DNA of 64,000 nt from Pseudaeromonas sp963677375 (GCA_963677375.2 OY782042.2:79891-143890), one strand, 5' to 3'; shown: positions 1 to 9,055, numbered from the stretch's first letter. Program-made: numbers and translations. The notes: generated by a model from the sequence alone, not told the origin.

Positions 1-1647
1 GGTCATGTCCGGATCGCTTAAGACGCGCTCTACGTTGGCAAACGGGTCCAGAGAGCAAGTGGCGTTACCGAAGGTGATGTATTGAGATGATGCAAACTGG
101 CTACTGAGGCCCTTGTAGGAGTCGCCAGCATCTATGACGAAAGCCTGCCCTCCATCCTCTATGGCTTGCCGGATGCCAGTGGTTAAAACCTGCTTAATCA
201 AGTTACCACCGAGCACCGATTTACCAGCTCCCGATGTGGCCGCTATGGCAATATTGAAAGATGCGTCTGTTTGGAACGTGTCAATCGAGACAAGTTGTCC
301 CTCGCGGCTTAACCCGCAAAAAACAGGGTCTGTACTGTTGCCTTTCCATGGGCCAAATACCGGAGCGAGATACAGAAGGGCCTTGGTGGTGTAGATCTCG
401 GCTCGGTTGAGAAACGATGAGATCTGAGGATCAAAGCTATGACACAGAGGGAGAGTCTCAATCAATAAAGGGAGGGCTGCGACCGAGTCGCTGGCGTAGC
501 CATAGCCCCTTGCTTTAAGGAAGCTGATCACATCTTCCATTCTGGAGTTAGTTTCGTCGTCATTGTCCATAAAGAGGTTGAATTGCAACCAGGCGTTCAC
601 CAGTCTCTGGTTGTCTTGATCCAGCTCATGCTCAATCCGCTTCATGTCTTCAAACTGGTAACGCAGTCGGCTAGATAGCTTTGCCACCCCCGACATTTCC
701 TGCCGGGTGACAACGGAAGTCTTGGTGTTGAACTTTCGTCGGGCAGATTTTTCGCCGGGGTAGTGGATGTTCAGCGTCAACATGAAATCCTCATGGATCG
801 CATCGCCGCACTTATTCCAGTCTGAATAGAGGTGATACATATCGCCGAAGCGGAGGTATTCTGGTCGCCGATAACAGTTCAACACCCGGACGACACGGTT
901 TTCATCCGGATGGGAGGGGTTGCCGTTGAGGACAACGCCTTCCTTGTCAATCGTTATGTGCCGACCTGGCTCCAACACTTGTGAACGCAAGGGTACAGAA
1001 GGTTTAACTTGGGTGCGGCCCTCGGCCCACTGCGTTTTTTCACCTGGGTTAAGCAGTATTTGCATCCGCCGGAGCCAGGCGTCCTCGTCTGCTATCACTG
1101 GCGCCATGCCGGCCATGCTGAGGTTAGATAACACCTCATTGCGCAGCTTGATAGCATTAGCCATTTCATCCGGAGTTGGCCGCTGCTGCTTGATCGGGAT
1201 TGATACAGATGCCCACACTTCAAACGTGCGGGCTTTCAGGCGGCTAAACTCGGGGCGGGGACCATCGGTGATGCATTGGTTCAGGAAGCCAACTTGAATA
1301 TCCGTGAGTACATTCTCGAACGAATTATCTGCCGAGCTCATCCGGTTGTATCGAATCTCGCTGAAATTGCGCTTAATGTGGAGCAGGTCGCGGTGAGCAA
1401 CCAAGGAGAGCGCCAACGAGGCGTTTGCGGGAAACCGGCTGGTAAACAGAGAACTCAGATTCCCACGCAGGTTTGCAGTGATTCCTGGCAATGGTTGGCA
1501 AATCAAGAAAAAACCCAAAGAAGACGGCTCCATTAAGAACATTTTTTCTTCGGGGAAATAGTCCAATACCGGAATCACATCACCGGCTGGTTTTTTCTTC
1601 GTCAGTTTTTTCAACGTGCTGCGGTACGAGTCCCAAATCGGTTGCAT
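1..1647 (-). CDS. traC: TraC-type T4SS ATPase, 3' end cut by window edge
   Basis: VirB4-family ATPase of F-type secretion systems, which energises pilus assembly at the inner membrane. About 549 residues are visible; the C-terminal part with Walker B lies beyond the left edge. The start ATG (complement of 1645-1647) has GGAG nine bases upstream. The Walker A motif ATSGAGKSVLGG is near residue 470, after a long N-terminal domain typical of TraC. It follows traV by 9 bp, so its ribosome site overlaps the traV stop and the genes are probably translated together. It is the last visible gene of the minus-strand traE-K-B-V-C block. Family assignment is secure; the gene name follows F-plasmid usage. 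Confidence 0.9.
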   Translation of the reverse strand, partial: MQPIWDSYRSTLKKLTKKKPAGDVIPVLDYFPEEKMFLMEPSSLGFFLICQPLPGITANLRGNLSSLFTSRFPANASLALSLVAHRDLLHIKRNFSEIRYNRMSSADNSFENVLTDIQVGFLNQCITDGPRPEFSRLKARTFEVWASVSIPIKQQRPTPDEMANAIKLRNEVLSNLSMAGMAPVIADEDAWLRRMQILLNPGEKTQWAEGRTQVKPSVPLRSQVLEPGRHITIDKEGVVLNGNPSHPDENRVVRVLNCYRRPEYLRFGDMYHLYSDWNKCGDAIHEDFMLTLNIHYPGEKSARRKFNTKTSVVTRQEMSGVAKLSSRLRYQFEDMKRIEHELDQDNQRLVNAWLQFNLFMDNDDETNSRMEDVISFLKARGYGYASDSVAALPLLIETLPLCHSFDPQISSFLNRAEIYTTKALLYLAPVFGPWKGNSTDPVFCGLSREGQLVSIDTFQTDASFNIAIAATSGAGKSVLGGNLIKQVLTTGIRQAIEDGGQAFVIDAGDSYKGLSSQFASSQYITFGNATCSLDPFANVERVLSDPDMT

Positions 1648-1656
1648 TGTAGCTCC

Positions 1657-2274
1657 TTACTTATACAGCGCCCCAGCGGGTACGTCAGGTTGTCCAGGGA
1701 TAGGCAGCGTATGCTTTACGCCGAGTGGATCCACTGTTCGAGCCTTGGCTTCCTTGGTGGAGAGGTTTTGCTGGGCCTCTTGTGTTACCGCCAAGGGGAC
1801 GATCCGGGCTGGTCGGTTATTGGCATCAGCCCCAACAAGCCAGCGACGAGGTTCAATTTCAACGTAGGCATAGCCTGGCATGTTCAATGAGCCCGCCGAG
1901 TCTTCATATGGACTGATCAAGATCCGCAGAACCCGCGGGTCAGCACGGATAGCCAACGGCTCTGGCGCTGAGTAATTCTGACCATAGGGGTTTTCCGTGT
2001 TGATGGCGGTACCGCTGGGCTTTTTCACCATAGCCCCTAACCCCTGCGTATCAGTAGGGACACTCTCCGGCTTTTTTTCACCGTCTGCACCCTCCTGGGT
2101 GCCGTCAAACAGACTGTTCTTGCTGTTCGTCATTTCATAGACCTCTCGAGGCCCTTTACACACATACCCGTTCGGCTTGCCCGGGCAGCTGGATTCAGAC
2201 TGCCCGACCAACGAGCAAGCGGTGAGCGGGAGGAGTCCGGCGAGAAGCATGAGTAGTTTCGATGGTTTCATCAT
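1657..2274 (-). CDS. traV: TraV-like outer-membrane lipoprotein of the T4SS core
   Basis: Predicted 205-residue lipoprotein. The signal peptide ends in the lipobox LTAC near residue 20, followed by CPGKPNGYVCKG, the two-cysteine pattern typical of TraV. TraV forms the outer-membrane ring of the core complex with TraK and TraB. The start has tandem ATGs; the first overlaps the stop of the micro-ORF upstream (ATGA), so translation is probably coupled. The traC gene follows directly. Confidence 0.88.
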   Translation of the reverse strand: MMKPSKLLMLLAGLLPLTACSLVGQSESSCPGKPNGYVCKGPREVYEMTNSKNSLFDGTQEGADGEKKPESVPTDTQGLGAMVKKPSGTAINTENPYGQNYSAPEPLAIRADPRVLRILISPYEDSAGSLNMPGYAYVEIEPRRWLVGADANNRPARIVPLAVTQEAQQNLSTKEAKARTVDPLGVKHTLPIPGQPDVPAGALYK

Positions 2275-2393
2275 TGACCTCGGGTAGTTAGATCACGTTT
2301 CGTTTCAATCTGTGCTCGCACCAGCAAGAGGAGGGCGGATGACTTACCGCTCCCGCAGGGCGCAACAATGGAATTAAGGGAGTTTGGTTTCAT
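2271..2393 (-). CDS. 40-residue micro-ORF with a Walker A motif between dsbC and traV
   Basis: A 40-codon frame whose ATG overlaps the dsbC stop (ATGA) and whose TGA overlaps the traV start (ATGA), so it fills the whole interval with coupled junctions. It encodes VAPCGSGKSSALLLLV, a canonical P-loop and following helix, but ends after about 24 more residues with no Walker B. It could be a remnant of a P-loop ATPase kept because it couples translation, or a real microprotein. Function unknown. Confidence 0.5.
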   Translation of the reverse strand: MKPNSLNSIVAPCGSGKSSALLLLVRAQIETKRDLTTRGQ

Positions 2394-3250
2394 TTAACAC
2401 CTCCTTTGGTTTCGGCAATCTCTTTGGTGCGCCGAGACTTGAGAAAGGCAAGGATGTCTTTGGGAACGCCAGCCTTGGCGAATCCGTCAGCCCGCCAAAA
2501 TGCTGGGACCCCTTTTACATCCAGAGTTCTGGTGAGCATCGTGTTCAGCATGAGACGCTGACCCTTGCAATCAGGGTTCTGTGGATACTGCTGATAGGGA
2601 GGCCCCTTCATTAAGTCCCCGAGCACTTGCCGACCGAGGTTGTAGTTCTTCTCGTAGGCACACCACATGTTGAGGCCTGTCACGATGGACTCTTTCCCTG
2701 CGATAGGGGTGATCATGATCTCGAGGTGAACCTTGTCTTTGATTTTTTCCAGCTCGTTTAATACGCGCTTACATTCCGCGCAGTAGGGGTCAACCATCAG
2801 TCGCCCTTGCAGGGGGAGATTGGGGTTGCCGTATGCAATAGTGGCAATGTCGGCCAGCGACAACGACATATCTGTCAGCGTCATGTAGCGCTCTGCAATT
2901 GCGTCGTCTACCGTCTCGATGAGCTTCTTCGTGTAGACATTGCGAATCTTCCCTTCGAACTGATAGCGTCCGTTGGTGCTGACAATGTAGGTTTTCTTAT
3001 CTTTCGCTTCTACCAGCGAAACTCCATCCAGGGGCAAGGGAAAACTTCGGATGCTGGCTCCATTTACTTCATCGCCCGTTGGTTCCTTGGTTGGATCAAT
3101 CGGTTGGGACTGTTGGCTCACGGGCGAGCCGGCAGCCTTTGCCACGGCGTCCGCCACAGGTAAATCATCGGCGAAGGAAATTTGGCAAATCAACGCTAGG
3201 CCAAAGCCGATGGCACAGTCCACTGCCGAGAAAGGAGCCTTCTTCATCAT
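2390..3250 (-). CDS. dsbC: DsbC-like periplasmic disulfide isomerase of the transfer system
   Basis: A 286-residue exported thioredoxin-fold protein. It has an N-terminal signal segment, a dimerisation/linker region, then the active site DPYCAECK (CxxC, near residue 158) and the cis-proline segment KGVPAFW late in the protein. Such proteins shuffle disulfides in cysteine-rich transfer proteins; TraN and TraU in this window are rich in cysteine. A dsbC next to traV is typical of SXT, IncC and IncHI systems. The tandem ATG start overlaps the stop of the upstream HTH gene. Confidence 0.88.
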   Translation of the reverse strand: MMKKAPFSAVDCAIGFGLALICQISFADDLPVADAVAKAAGSPVSQQSQPIDPTKEPTGDEVNGASIRSFPLPLDGVSLVEAKDKKTYIVSTNGRYQFEGKIRNVYTKKLIETVDDAIAERYMTLTDMSLSLADIATIAYGNPNLPLQGRLMVDPYCAECKRVLNELEKIKDKVHLEIMITPIAGKESIVTGLNMWCAYEKNYNLGRQVLGDLMKGPPYQQYPQNPDCKGQRLMLNTMLTRTLDVKGVPAFWRADGFAKAGVPKDILAFLKSRRTKEIAETKGGVK

Positions 3251-4497
3251 TCGTCATCATCCTCATCTTTGCCGCCGGCTGTTGGATCTACGCCGCGAAT
3301 GTACTCGTTGATTAATTCCACATGGCGAACATCGTAAAGAGTGAAGTGCAACGCCTTGCCAACAATGCTGACATCCATGAAATGTGTTTTAGCGCTCCAC
3401 AGGCACTTCATGCGCTTATCGTCACCCCGGATAACCGTGCCAGGGACGCTAGTGGATGACAAAACCAGCTGTGTTGCAGGCGTGGTAATAGACTCCGGAT
3501 CTATACTGGTAAGCCGACATAGGGACTTTTCAATCAGATTGATGTCGTGCCGCTTGAGTCGGTAATTTCCACTAAACCCATGGCGCAAGATAAAGTCGTT
3601 GGCAGACAGAGCCACATCCCCATCCGGGGTCCGGATGCCGCCCTCAACCTTGCCAATCAGGCGAGCCAGGCGAAGTTTGAGCAGATCGTCTGATGCGGCG
3701 GCTAAGCTCGTTTCTTCGTTTTCGACATAGGTGCAGGTTTCGTCCAAGAAGCCCTGCAACGCCCGCCGCAGCGGCACGGAGGGGATGCTGAACTCGAGGT
3801 CATCACCAGTACGCTTGGCAAAGAAAAACCGAGTGGAGACAATGTCTTCGTTGTTGTAGCCGTGCTCTCGATAGTGGTCTAGCAGCAATGTAGCGGCATT
3901 GCCGGAAACTTCCTCGCCCGCATACTCGATTTGACGAGCTACCCGGGCCAAAATGGTTTCTATATTCTTTATGTGGTAAGTCCTGGGTTTACCGTTGATG
4001 TTGAATGCAGGACGCAGGGTAAAAGATTTACCCTCAATGCTCAGGTGGTAACCATTGCGCTCAACGCCTGCACATTCACTGAAAAACTGGTAGCAAGACT
4101 TATAGAGGTTAACGACATCTCGATCTCGATTTGGCGTTCTCATGCGAACAAAACCTGTCTCACTCATGGCATCTCGGAACGCCCAGAAAGGATTCAGAGA
4201 AGGAGGGTTAGCCTGAGAGAATTTACCGGTATTCCACAGAGTATTGAGAATGACCAACTCCACCGCTCGGAAAACCATGGTTGTCGGGGTCTGATCCTGG
4301 CGCTCCCATTTGGAGTAGGTGTTGTTGTTTCGGCAGCCAAGAAGTGACGCCATCCCATCTTGAGACAACTCGCCATTAACCTGAAAATTGGCAAGATACA
4401 TGCGTGCTGCCAGCAGGTCGGCCGCAGTGATAGTGCGTGCATCCACGGCCTCGTTGGCGCCGCCTTGAGTGGCCGCCGGATGTGTAAAGTCATTCAT
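3247..4497 (-). CDS. XRE-type helix-turn-helix protein in the transfer cluster, candidate regulator
   Basis: A 416-residue protein. Residues about 40-75 look like an XRE-type HTH: LSQDGMASLLGC, then NNNTYSKWERQ and a TPTT segment. The remaining 340 residues match no family I recognise, and the C-terminus is very acidic (KDEDDDE). It sits between the Whirly-like gene and dsbC and has its own promoter region carrying an ATCC-N5-GGA dyad at 4529-4541. That suggests autoregulation and makes it the best local candidate for the regulator of the shared dyad. Its function is inferred only. Confidence 0.6.
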   Translation of the reverse strand: MNDFTHPAATQGGANEAVDARTITAADLLAARMYLANFQVNGELSQDGMASLLGCRNNNTYSKWERQDQTPTTMVFRAVELVILNTLWNTGKFSQANPPSLNPFWAFRDAMSETGFVRMRTPNRDRDVVNLYKSCYQFFSECAGVERNGYHLSIEGKSFTLRPAFNINGKPRTYHIKNIETILARVARQIEYAGEEVSGNAATLLLDHYREHGYNNEDIVSTRFFFAKRTGDDLEFSIPSVPLRRALQGFLDETCTYVENEETSLAAASDDLLKLRLARLIGKVEGGIRTPDGDVALSANDFILRHGFSGNYRLKRHDINLIEKSLCRLTSIDPESITTPATQLVLSSTSVPGTVIRGDDKRMKCLWSAKTHFMDVSIVGKALHFTLYDVRHVELINEYIRGVDPTAGGKDEDDDE

Positions 4498-4528
4498 ACT
4501 ACTCCTTGTTTCATTTTTAATTGATTCT

Positions 4529-4541
4529 ATCCTATACGGAA
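4529..4541 (-). promoter_or_regulatory. Transfer dyad site upstream of the XRE-type gene
   Basis: ATCC-TATAC-GGAA on the plus strand, a one-mismatch copy of the ATCC-N5-GGAT dyad. Read on the minus strand it is TTCC-GTATA-GGAT followed by AGAAT, a probable -10 overlapping the site edge, about 32 bases before the ATG. Confidence 0.55.
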
Positions 4542-4591
4542 CATTGGAACAAATTTAGATTGTCGATGTGTCGTTGTTGGACATCCATAAA

Positions 4592-5413
4592 CTAGGATTG
4601 CTGAGGGGCCGCTCGACCGTTGATTGCCCTGGCTAGAGTGGGAACAACTACATCGGGCGAGAGACCTGGATAGTTCTGGATATAAACGGTCAAGATCATG
4701 TGTCCGATCTGGATTGCCTCCATTACTGGAACTGGCACCGCCTTGATGGGCCGCCCAGACTCGGATACCGAGATAAAAACACTCTTCCCTTGGTGCTTCA
4801 TGGTGAATGACTTGACGGCATTGTTAGCGCCCTTATGGTTCCCAAATTCGCACCCTGGGGACAACCCCAGCATGACAGCAATAACGTCTAGAATTTCGGA
4901 ACGGGTCAATTGCAGTCGTGTCTTTTGATTCCAGTTGTATTTCTTCTCAGCTGGGATCAGCATCTCCGCAGCCTCAATAGCAACTGTCTGATAACCGCTC
5001 TTGGTCGTATCTGGAGTGAAGTAGATAGCCGCTTTCGTTCCGTGCGCTTTGATGCCAAAAAAACGCGGGTAGAGCCCATTACCCCCCGCTTCATCACTGG
5101 ACCCTTGCTGGCCCTGGCCCTGCGGTGCAGGGCGGTATTGCTGGCCCTGGCCGGATTGATGTGGATTGCCATTCTGGCCCTGCGGTGCTGGGCGGTATTG
5201 CTGGCCCTGGCCGGATTGATGTGGATTGCCATTCTGGCCCTGCGGTGCTGGACGGTGTTGCTGGTCGCAATACTCCTGATTAGCAGGGGGCCACTGCTCA
5301 GTCGGGCAGCTATTGCCGTCCTGCATGGATGATGGGGGCTGTTGTGGCGCAACCCAACGCTCCCCCCAGGATGAAGGCTTAGAAGAGTTTTGCTGAGAAA
5401 CGAATGATGTCAT
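4592..5413 (-). CDS. Whirly-like putative ssDNA-binding protein with Q/P/G-rich repeat linker
   Basis: A 273-residue protein. I chose the ATG at 5413 because GGGGGT lies just upstream. Residues about 10-100 are low complexity, with a 20-residue unit (QQYRPAPQGQNGNPHQSGQG) repeated two to three times. The C-terminal 170 residues have the order of motifs seen in plant Whirly domains: a YNW..K start, LTRSEILDVI, GLSPGCEFGNHKG, KSFTM, KSVFISVSE and AVPV..EA. Whirly proteins bind single-stranded DNA, so a role with the transferred strand is plausible. This is by eye; no structure search was possible. The gene has its own promoter and dyad at 5451-5463. Confidence 0.5.
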   Translation of the reverse strand: MTSFVSQQNSSKPSSWGERWVAPQQPPSSMQDGNSCPTEQWPPANQEYCDQQHRPAPQGQNGNPHQSGQGQQYRPAPQGQNGNPHQSGQGQQYRPAPQGQGQQGSSDEAGGNGLYPRFFGIKAHGTKAAIYFTPDTTKSGYQTVAIEAAEMLIPAEKKYNWNQKTRLQLTRSEILDVIAVMLGLSPGCEFGNHKGANNAVKSFTMKHQGKSVFISVSESGRPIKAVPVPVMEAIQIGHMILTVYIQNYPGLSPDVVVPTLARAINGRAAPQQS

Positions 5414-5450
5414 GATTACCCCCTGCATTTATTCATAAGTGAATATAACA

Positions 5451-5463
5451 CACCGCAGGGGAT
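5451..5463 (-). promoter_or_regulatory. Transfer dyad site upstream of the Whirly-like gene
   Basis: On the minus strand the site reads ATCC-CCTGC-GGTG followed by TGTTATATTC, with a probable -10 (TTATAT) about 5 bases after the dyad. The same GGTGTGTT variant occurs before the UvrD-like gene at 62564. Confidence 0.5.
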
Positions 5464-5481
5464 AGTAAAGAGCGAAAATGA

Positions 5482-6006
5482 TTAATTGCTGGCGGTTAGC
5501 ACTTTCAGCGGGACCCTCCCGTACCGCTCGTCCATTTTTGAATAGTGCGCTAAAAATGAGCGAAGGTAAATGATCCGCTTTGCTGGTGTTTTGGAGTGGT
5601 AGTCACCGACACCTTCCCATACGTTCCCATTTCGGTCGTCTATCTTTTTCCGCAAGAACCAAGCACCAATCATGATGTTGATGCATGGCTCGTAAACGAT
5701 ATGACGCCACGACAGGAAAGGGAAAGCGCGTTTGATTTCAGGCAGGTTTATCGTATTTATCTGCATAGGGCCGAGATCGAACGATCCATTATCATTTCTG
5801 GATATAGTCCCAATCTTCCCACCTTCCTGCGCTTGCAGAGCCCGCAACACGGTTGAATCAATGTTATAGGTCTGAGAGGCAACACCTATGCATTTGTTCA
5901 TTACCGTCTCAGGGACGGGAATGGGGTAAACCGGCTTCGCCAAAGGCGCAGCTGCGGCACTCCCAACCAAACAACAAGCGAACAATGCCCAAATCGCTAG
6001 ACGCAT
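5482..6006 (-). CDS. VirB1-like lytic transglycosylase
   Basis: A 174-residue secreted protein with an N-terminal signal peptide. The SLT fold is recognisable: LRALQAQEGGKIG holds the catalytic glutamate, followed by NDNGSFDLGPMQIN. These enzymes open the peptidoglycan locally so the secretion channel can be built. I chose the ATG at 6006, with GAGGTG upstream, rather than the GTG two codons earlier. It follows the TrbI-like gene by 7 bp in the same operon. Confidence 0.85.
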   Translation of the reverse strand: MRLAIWALFACCLVGSAAAAPLAKPVYPIPVPETVMNKCIGVASQTYNIDSTVLRALQAQEGGKIGTISRNDNGSFDLGPMQINTINLPEIKRAFPFLSWRHIVYEPCINIMIGAWFLRKKIDDRNGNVWEGVGDYHSKTPAKRIIYLRSFLAHYSKMDERYGRVPLKVLTASN

Positions 6007-6013
6007 AATCACC

Positions 6014-6445
6014 TCACTTACCTGCCGAGGCCGGTTCAGCCGCTGCGGGTATCAGTTTGAACTCTGGGGCTGCTATCAGGATTGCGTTCCGATCAAAGAC
6101 AATTCCATGGTTCGCTTGAACGTCGGCAATCATCTTTTCAATGAACTGGCCTGGGTCTTTCTTGCTGCCCGCCAGACGAGCGAGCGCGTTTTCATCGGTG
6201 TAGTAGAAGATCGGCGCATCCTGGATGTCGTTGTACGACAGGGACATCCAGTGCCAATAGTTGACGCCACCAACTACCAGGTTGATTGCAGTAATTGCGA
6301 TCATGATCCAGGTGGCGGTTGATGCACCGGAAGATGGAGAAACGGCCTGTACGGGCTCGACCTCCTCGACAGCTGGCTCCTCCGGTTTGATATTGAGCCC
6401 AGATAAATCAATGATGGGCGTTTCGCGGTCGTGCAAGCTCATCAT
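6014..6445 (-). CDS. TrbI-like single-pass membrane protein
   Basis: A 143-residue protein with a proline/glutamate-rich N-terminus, one transmembrane segment (residues about 45-65) and a periplasmic tail containing IADVQANHGIVFD and AILIAAPEF. The plan and tail resemble F-type TrbI (short cytoplasmic end, one helix, then an amphipathic helix and a hydrophobic strand), but similarity is weak. The start has tandem ATGs after GGAGGCC; spacing favours the second (6442). It sits between traB and the transglycosylase. Confidence 0.45.
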   Translation of the reverse strand: MMSLHDRETPIIDLSGLNIKPEEPAVEEVEPVQAVSPSSGASTATWIMIAITAINLVVGGVNYWHWMSLSYNDIQDAPIFYYTDENALARLAGSKKDPGQFIEKMIADVQANHGIVFDRNAILIAAPEFKLIPAAAEPASAGK

Positions 6446-6452
6446 GGCCTCC

Positions 6453-7826
6453 TTAGCCTGAAACTGGCAGGCTCATGCCCTGCTCAAGGAAAAAGGTAAC
6501 AGGAGTGCCAGGGCTGATTTCAATGACGGGCCATTGTTGCTCGGCAATGGTAATCGCATACTGAGCCAAGCGATCCGAACCACCAGAGATACCACCATAA
6601 ACGCCCGCTTGGCCGACATCTGCTGTATTCGGGGTTTGAAACGTTGTCTCACCTGACGGATTGGTATTTAAGGAACTGACGGCAGTTGGTTTCGTTGCTT
6701 CCGCCACCGCAGACAGGAATGACGCGCCAAAGGTAGCCAGCAGCGCTTTACCGGCTCGACTGATGACAGTGCCACGGATTCCCTGCTTGCCGTCATAATC
6801 GGAGACGGCGTATCCCAGCATCGGCGTTTCAAATGCCTCACCGGCGGAGTTAATGCAGCTCAAATTCAACGAGCGAATATACACACGCTCCGACGCCAGT
6901 TCCCCAGACAAGACGGAGCCGGAAATAAAGCAATCTTGTAGGTCGGCCGTGTACTGGTTTGGCAGCAATACATCGAGTTTAACCCGGATCGTCACGGCCA
7001 ACGGGGTCGCAGTCTTGGAGAGGGCGGTCGGAGCATCCACGCCGTTCAACATAACGCCCGACACGATAGAGCCGGCAGGGAGGAAAGTTTTGGCCTTCTC
7101 CTTGATCATCGCTTTGCGCTTTTTCTCAATCTCGGGGTTCTTGACAGTCTTCCCATTTTCTTTGGGCTTGGTTGCCTTCTTTCCCTTTCCATCGACATAA
7201 ACCACTTCAATCGGCTGTTCTTCAACTTCGCCGGTTTTCTTGATGGTCGAGACGCGGCTTTGAGTGATAGTCCGGATCATGCCGCTGGTTTCGGCCCGGG
7301 GGCGGGTGATTTGCTGGTATTGCCGCTGTTGCATTCGGCCCTGCTGAACAGGAGACGCCTGCATCTGCTGACCGGTGAACCCAGTTTCATTGGCGCGAGT
7401 AACCCGCGAGTTAGCGGGTCCAGTTAAGCCATCCTGGATGAGCTGCGAGTTTTTCCCAATAAGGGCCATATCTCGCTTGGTCTTTTCCATGTCGAGTTGT
7501 AGCTTTTCGAGGCGAGCCATGATTTTTGCGCTCTCTCGGCTGCTTTTTTCTGCTTTGGCATCGAGCTCTCTGCTTTTATCCTCGAGCTGCTTCTTCCGCT
7601 CGGCATAGTATTCGTCAGCTTGCTCTTTTTGAACAACCTGAACGGTCGAGGAGTCGAATATGTTGGACTCAATCGCCTTTCGACGGGCGATAGGTTTTGT
7701 CTTGGGGGCGTCATCAGTCATGTATTGCGACGCTCCATAGAGCGCGCCACCCACGACTACAGCGATGATGAAAATACGGGCGGCTTTATTAGCCCAGATG
7801 TCATTGAGTTTATCAGACAGGCTCAT
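6453..7826 (-). CDS. traB: TraB/VirB10-like T4SS core protein
   Basis: A 457-residue protein with one N-terminal transmembrane helix (residues 17-35), a coiled-coil stretch rich in K and E (about 70-125), a linker, then the VirB10/TrbI-type beta domain with FLPAGSIVSGVMLNGVDAP, which is diagnostic for TraB. It spans the periplasm and links TraK/TraV to the inner membrane. It follows traK closely and precedes the TrbI-like gene. Confidence 0.92.
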   Translation of the reverse strand: MSLSDKLNDIWANKAARIFIIAVVVGGALYGASQYMTDDAPKTKPIARRKAIESNIFDSSTVQVVQKEQADEYYAERKKQLEDKSRELDAKAEKSSRESAKIMARLEKLQLDMEKTKRDMALIGKNSQLIQDGLTGPANSRVTRANETGFTGQQMQASPVQQGRMQQRQYQQITRPRAETSGMIRTITQSRVSTIKKTGEVEEQPIEVVYVDGKGKKATKPKENGKTVKNPEIEKKRKAMIKEKAKTFLPAGSIVSGVMLNGVDAPTALSKTATPLAVTIRVKLDVLLPNQYTADLQDCFISGSVLSGELASERVYIRSLNLSCINSAGEAFETPMLGYAVSDYDGKQGIRGTVISRAGKALLATFGASFLSAVAEATKPTAVSSLNTNPSGETTFQTPNTADVGQAGVYGGISGGSDRLAQYAITIAEQQWPVIEISPGTPVTFFLEQGMSLPVSG

Positions 7827-7834
7827 TTTATACC

Positions 7835-9055
7835 TCAGTGGCGCTCGCGTGAGTAAGTTGAATCGCCTTTCTTAAAGGCGGAACCAGTTGCGGAACCAGA
7901 GTAGACGCCTGCGGCCGGCACTGCCGAATAGCCACTAATGCCAAGGCTGGTATCACCGGTCAGTCGAGGTCTGGTCTGGATCTTTTGCTGGTTCTGGAAC
8001 CAGTTCTTATCACGGACGATATACACCTCGGTTTTCGCGCCTGGGTTCATGATGGAGGCATCCATGACGGCCACTGCGAGCGTATCGCGCCCTCGACAGC
8101 TTTCTTCTTTGAAGGTTTGGGTGATCGTAGATTGGTTATACAGCAGCACAACATCAATCACCTCTCTTGCGCCAATGAGTCGCTGCCCCAATACATTGTT
8201 CATGCCAGTATCACAAGGATGTTGATACGGTGCAGGGAGTGTCTTGATGTCGTCGTTAGACATCACGAAGCCCGCCGGGATCTGACCGAGAGCTGTTGTG
8301 GTCAATATCTCCTTGAGGCGCTCAGTGTGACGGTCGGAACGCTTGATTTGCTCCTCCTCTTCCGTGGCCTGTTCGGTGATTTCATCTTGTTTTCGCTTTT
8401 GCTGGAAGGTAAAGGCATCCTGTAGTTGCTGGGACGACATAGAAACCTTCATTTTCACCATGGCAGGCGGTACATCAACCGGGATCAGCGTAACGTTCAC
8501 CGCGGTTTCTGGGACCCCTTCCTCCATGACGATGACGTTGACGGGACTACGGGAGTTCAGCGTTGCGTAAAAAATCCCGCGGTCCACCTCTAAAACGGCC
8601 GATTCATCATTCGTTTTAACCGATACCGAGGTGAACGAGGTTTCAAACCGATTCATTAACCCCAAGGCTACCGGCACCTTTACGTTCGCACCCGGACGCA
8701 AGCTCAGTTTTTGCTCCGGAGAATATTTCCCCTTCACCTGGGCCGCCCACTCATCCGCAATACTTGCCTCGGCGAATCCCCCTGACTGACCTGCCGCTGC
8801 ATTGCTTGATGCCGCCATTTGCAGCAGGAGCGCATTCTCGTCTGGAACATTAACCGGAACCGGCGTTTGTTGGCCGTTGTTTGCCACGGAGTTACTCACC
8901 AAACCTGCCGCCTCAACAACAGGGTTGCGACCTGCGGCGTCAAGGCGATCAGGGTTAACCACCTCAATTGGCAAGGGACTTCCTTCTTCTGCCATGACAG
9001 GTTGCTGCGAGGCTGCGGCCATTACCATCGCCACAAGTACGTTCAATCTCATCAC
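7835..9055 (-). CDS. traK: TraK/VirB9-like secretin-type core protein
   Basis: A 406-residue exported protein with a signal peptide ending near MAEEG. Its C-terminal part has the beta-rich TraK domain (NRFETSFTSVSVKTND, then VNVIVMEEGVPETAVNVTLIPVDVP). It forms the outer-membrane core ring with TraV and TraB. Its ATG overlaps the end of traE (ATGA). The N-terminal region has a Q/A-rich linker of variable type. Confidence 0.9.
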   Translation of the reverse strand: MMRLNVLVAMVMAAASQQPVMAEEGSPLPIEVVNPDRLDAAGRNPVVEAAGLVSNSVANNGQQTPVPVNVPDENALLLQMAASSNAAAGQSGGFAEASIADEWAAQVKGKYSPEQKLSLRPGANVKVPVALGLMNRFETSFTSVSVKTNDESAVLEVDRGIFYATLNSRSPVNVIVMEEGVPETAVNVTLIPVDVPPAMVKMKVSMSSQQLQDAFTFQQKRKQDEITEQATEEEEQIKRSDRHTERLKEILTTTALGQIPAGFVMSNDDIKTLPAPYQHPCDTGMNNVLGQRLIGAREVIDVVLLYNQSTITQTFKEESCRGRDTLAVAVMDASIMNPGAKTEVYIVRDKNWFQNQQKIQTRPRLTGDTSLGISGYSAVPAAGVYSGSATGSAFKKGDSTYSRERH

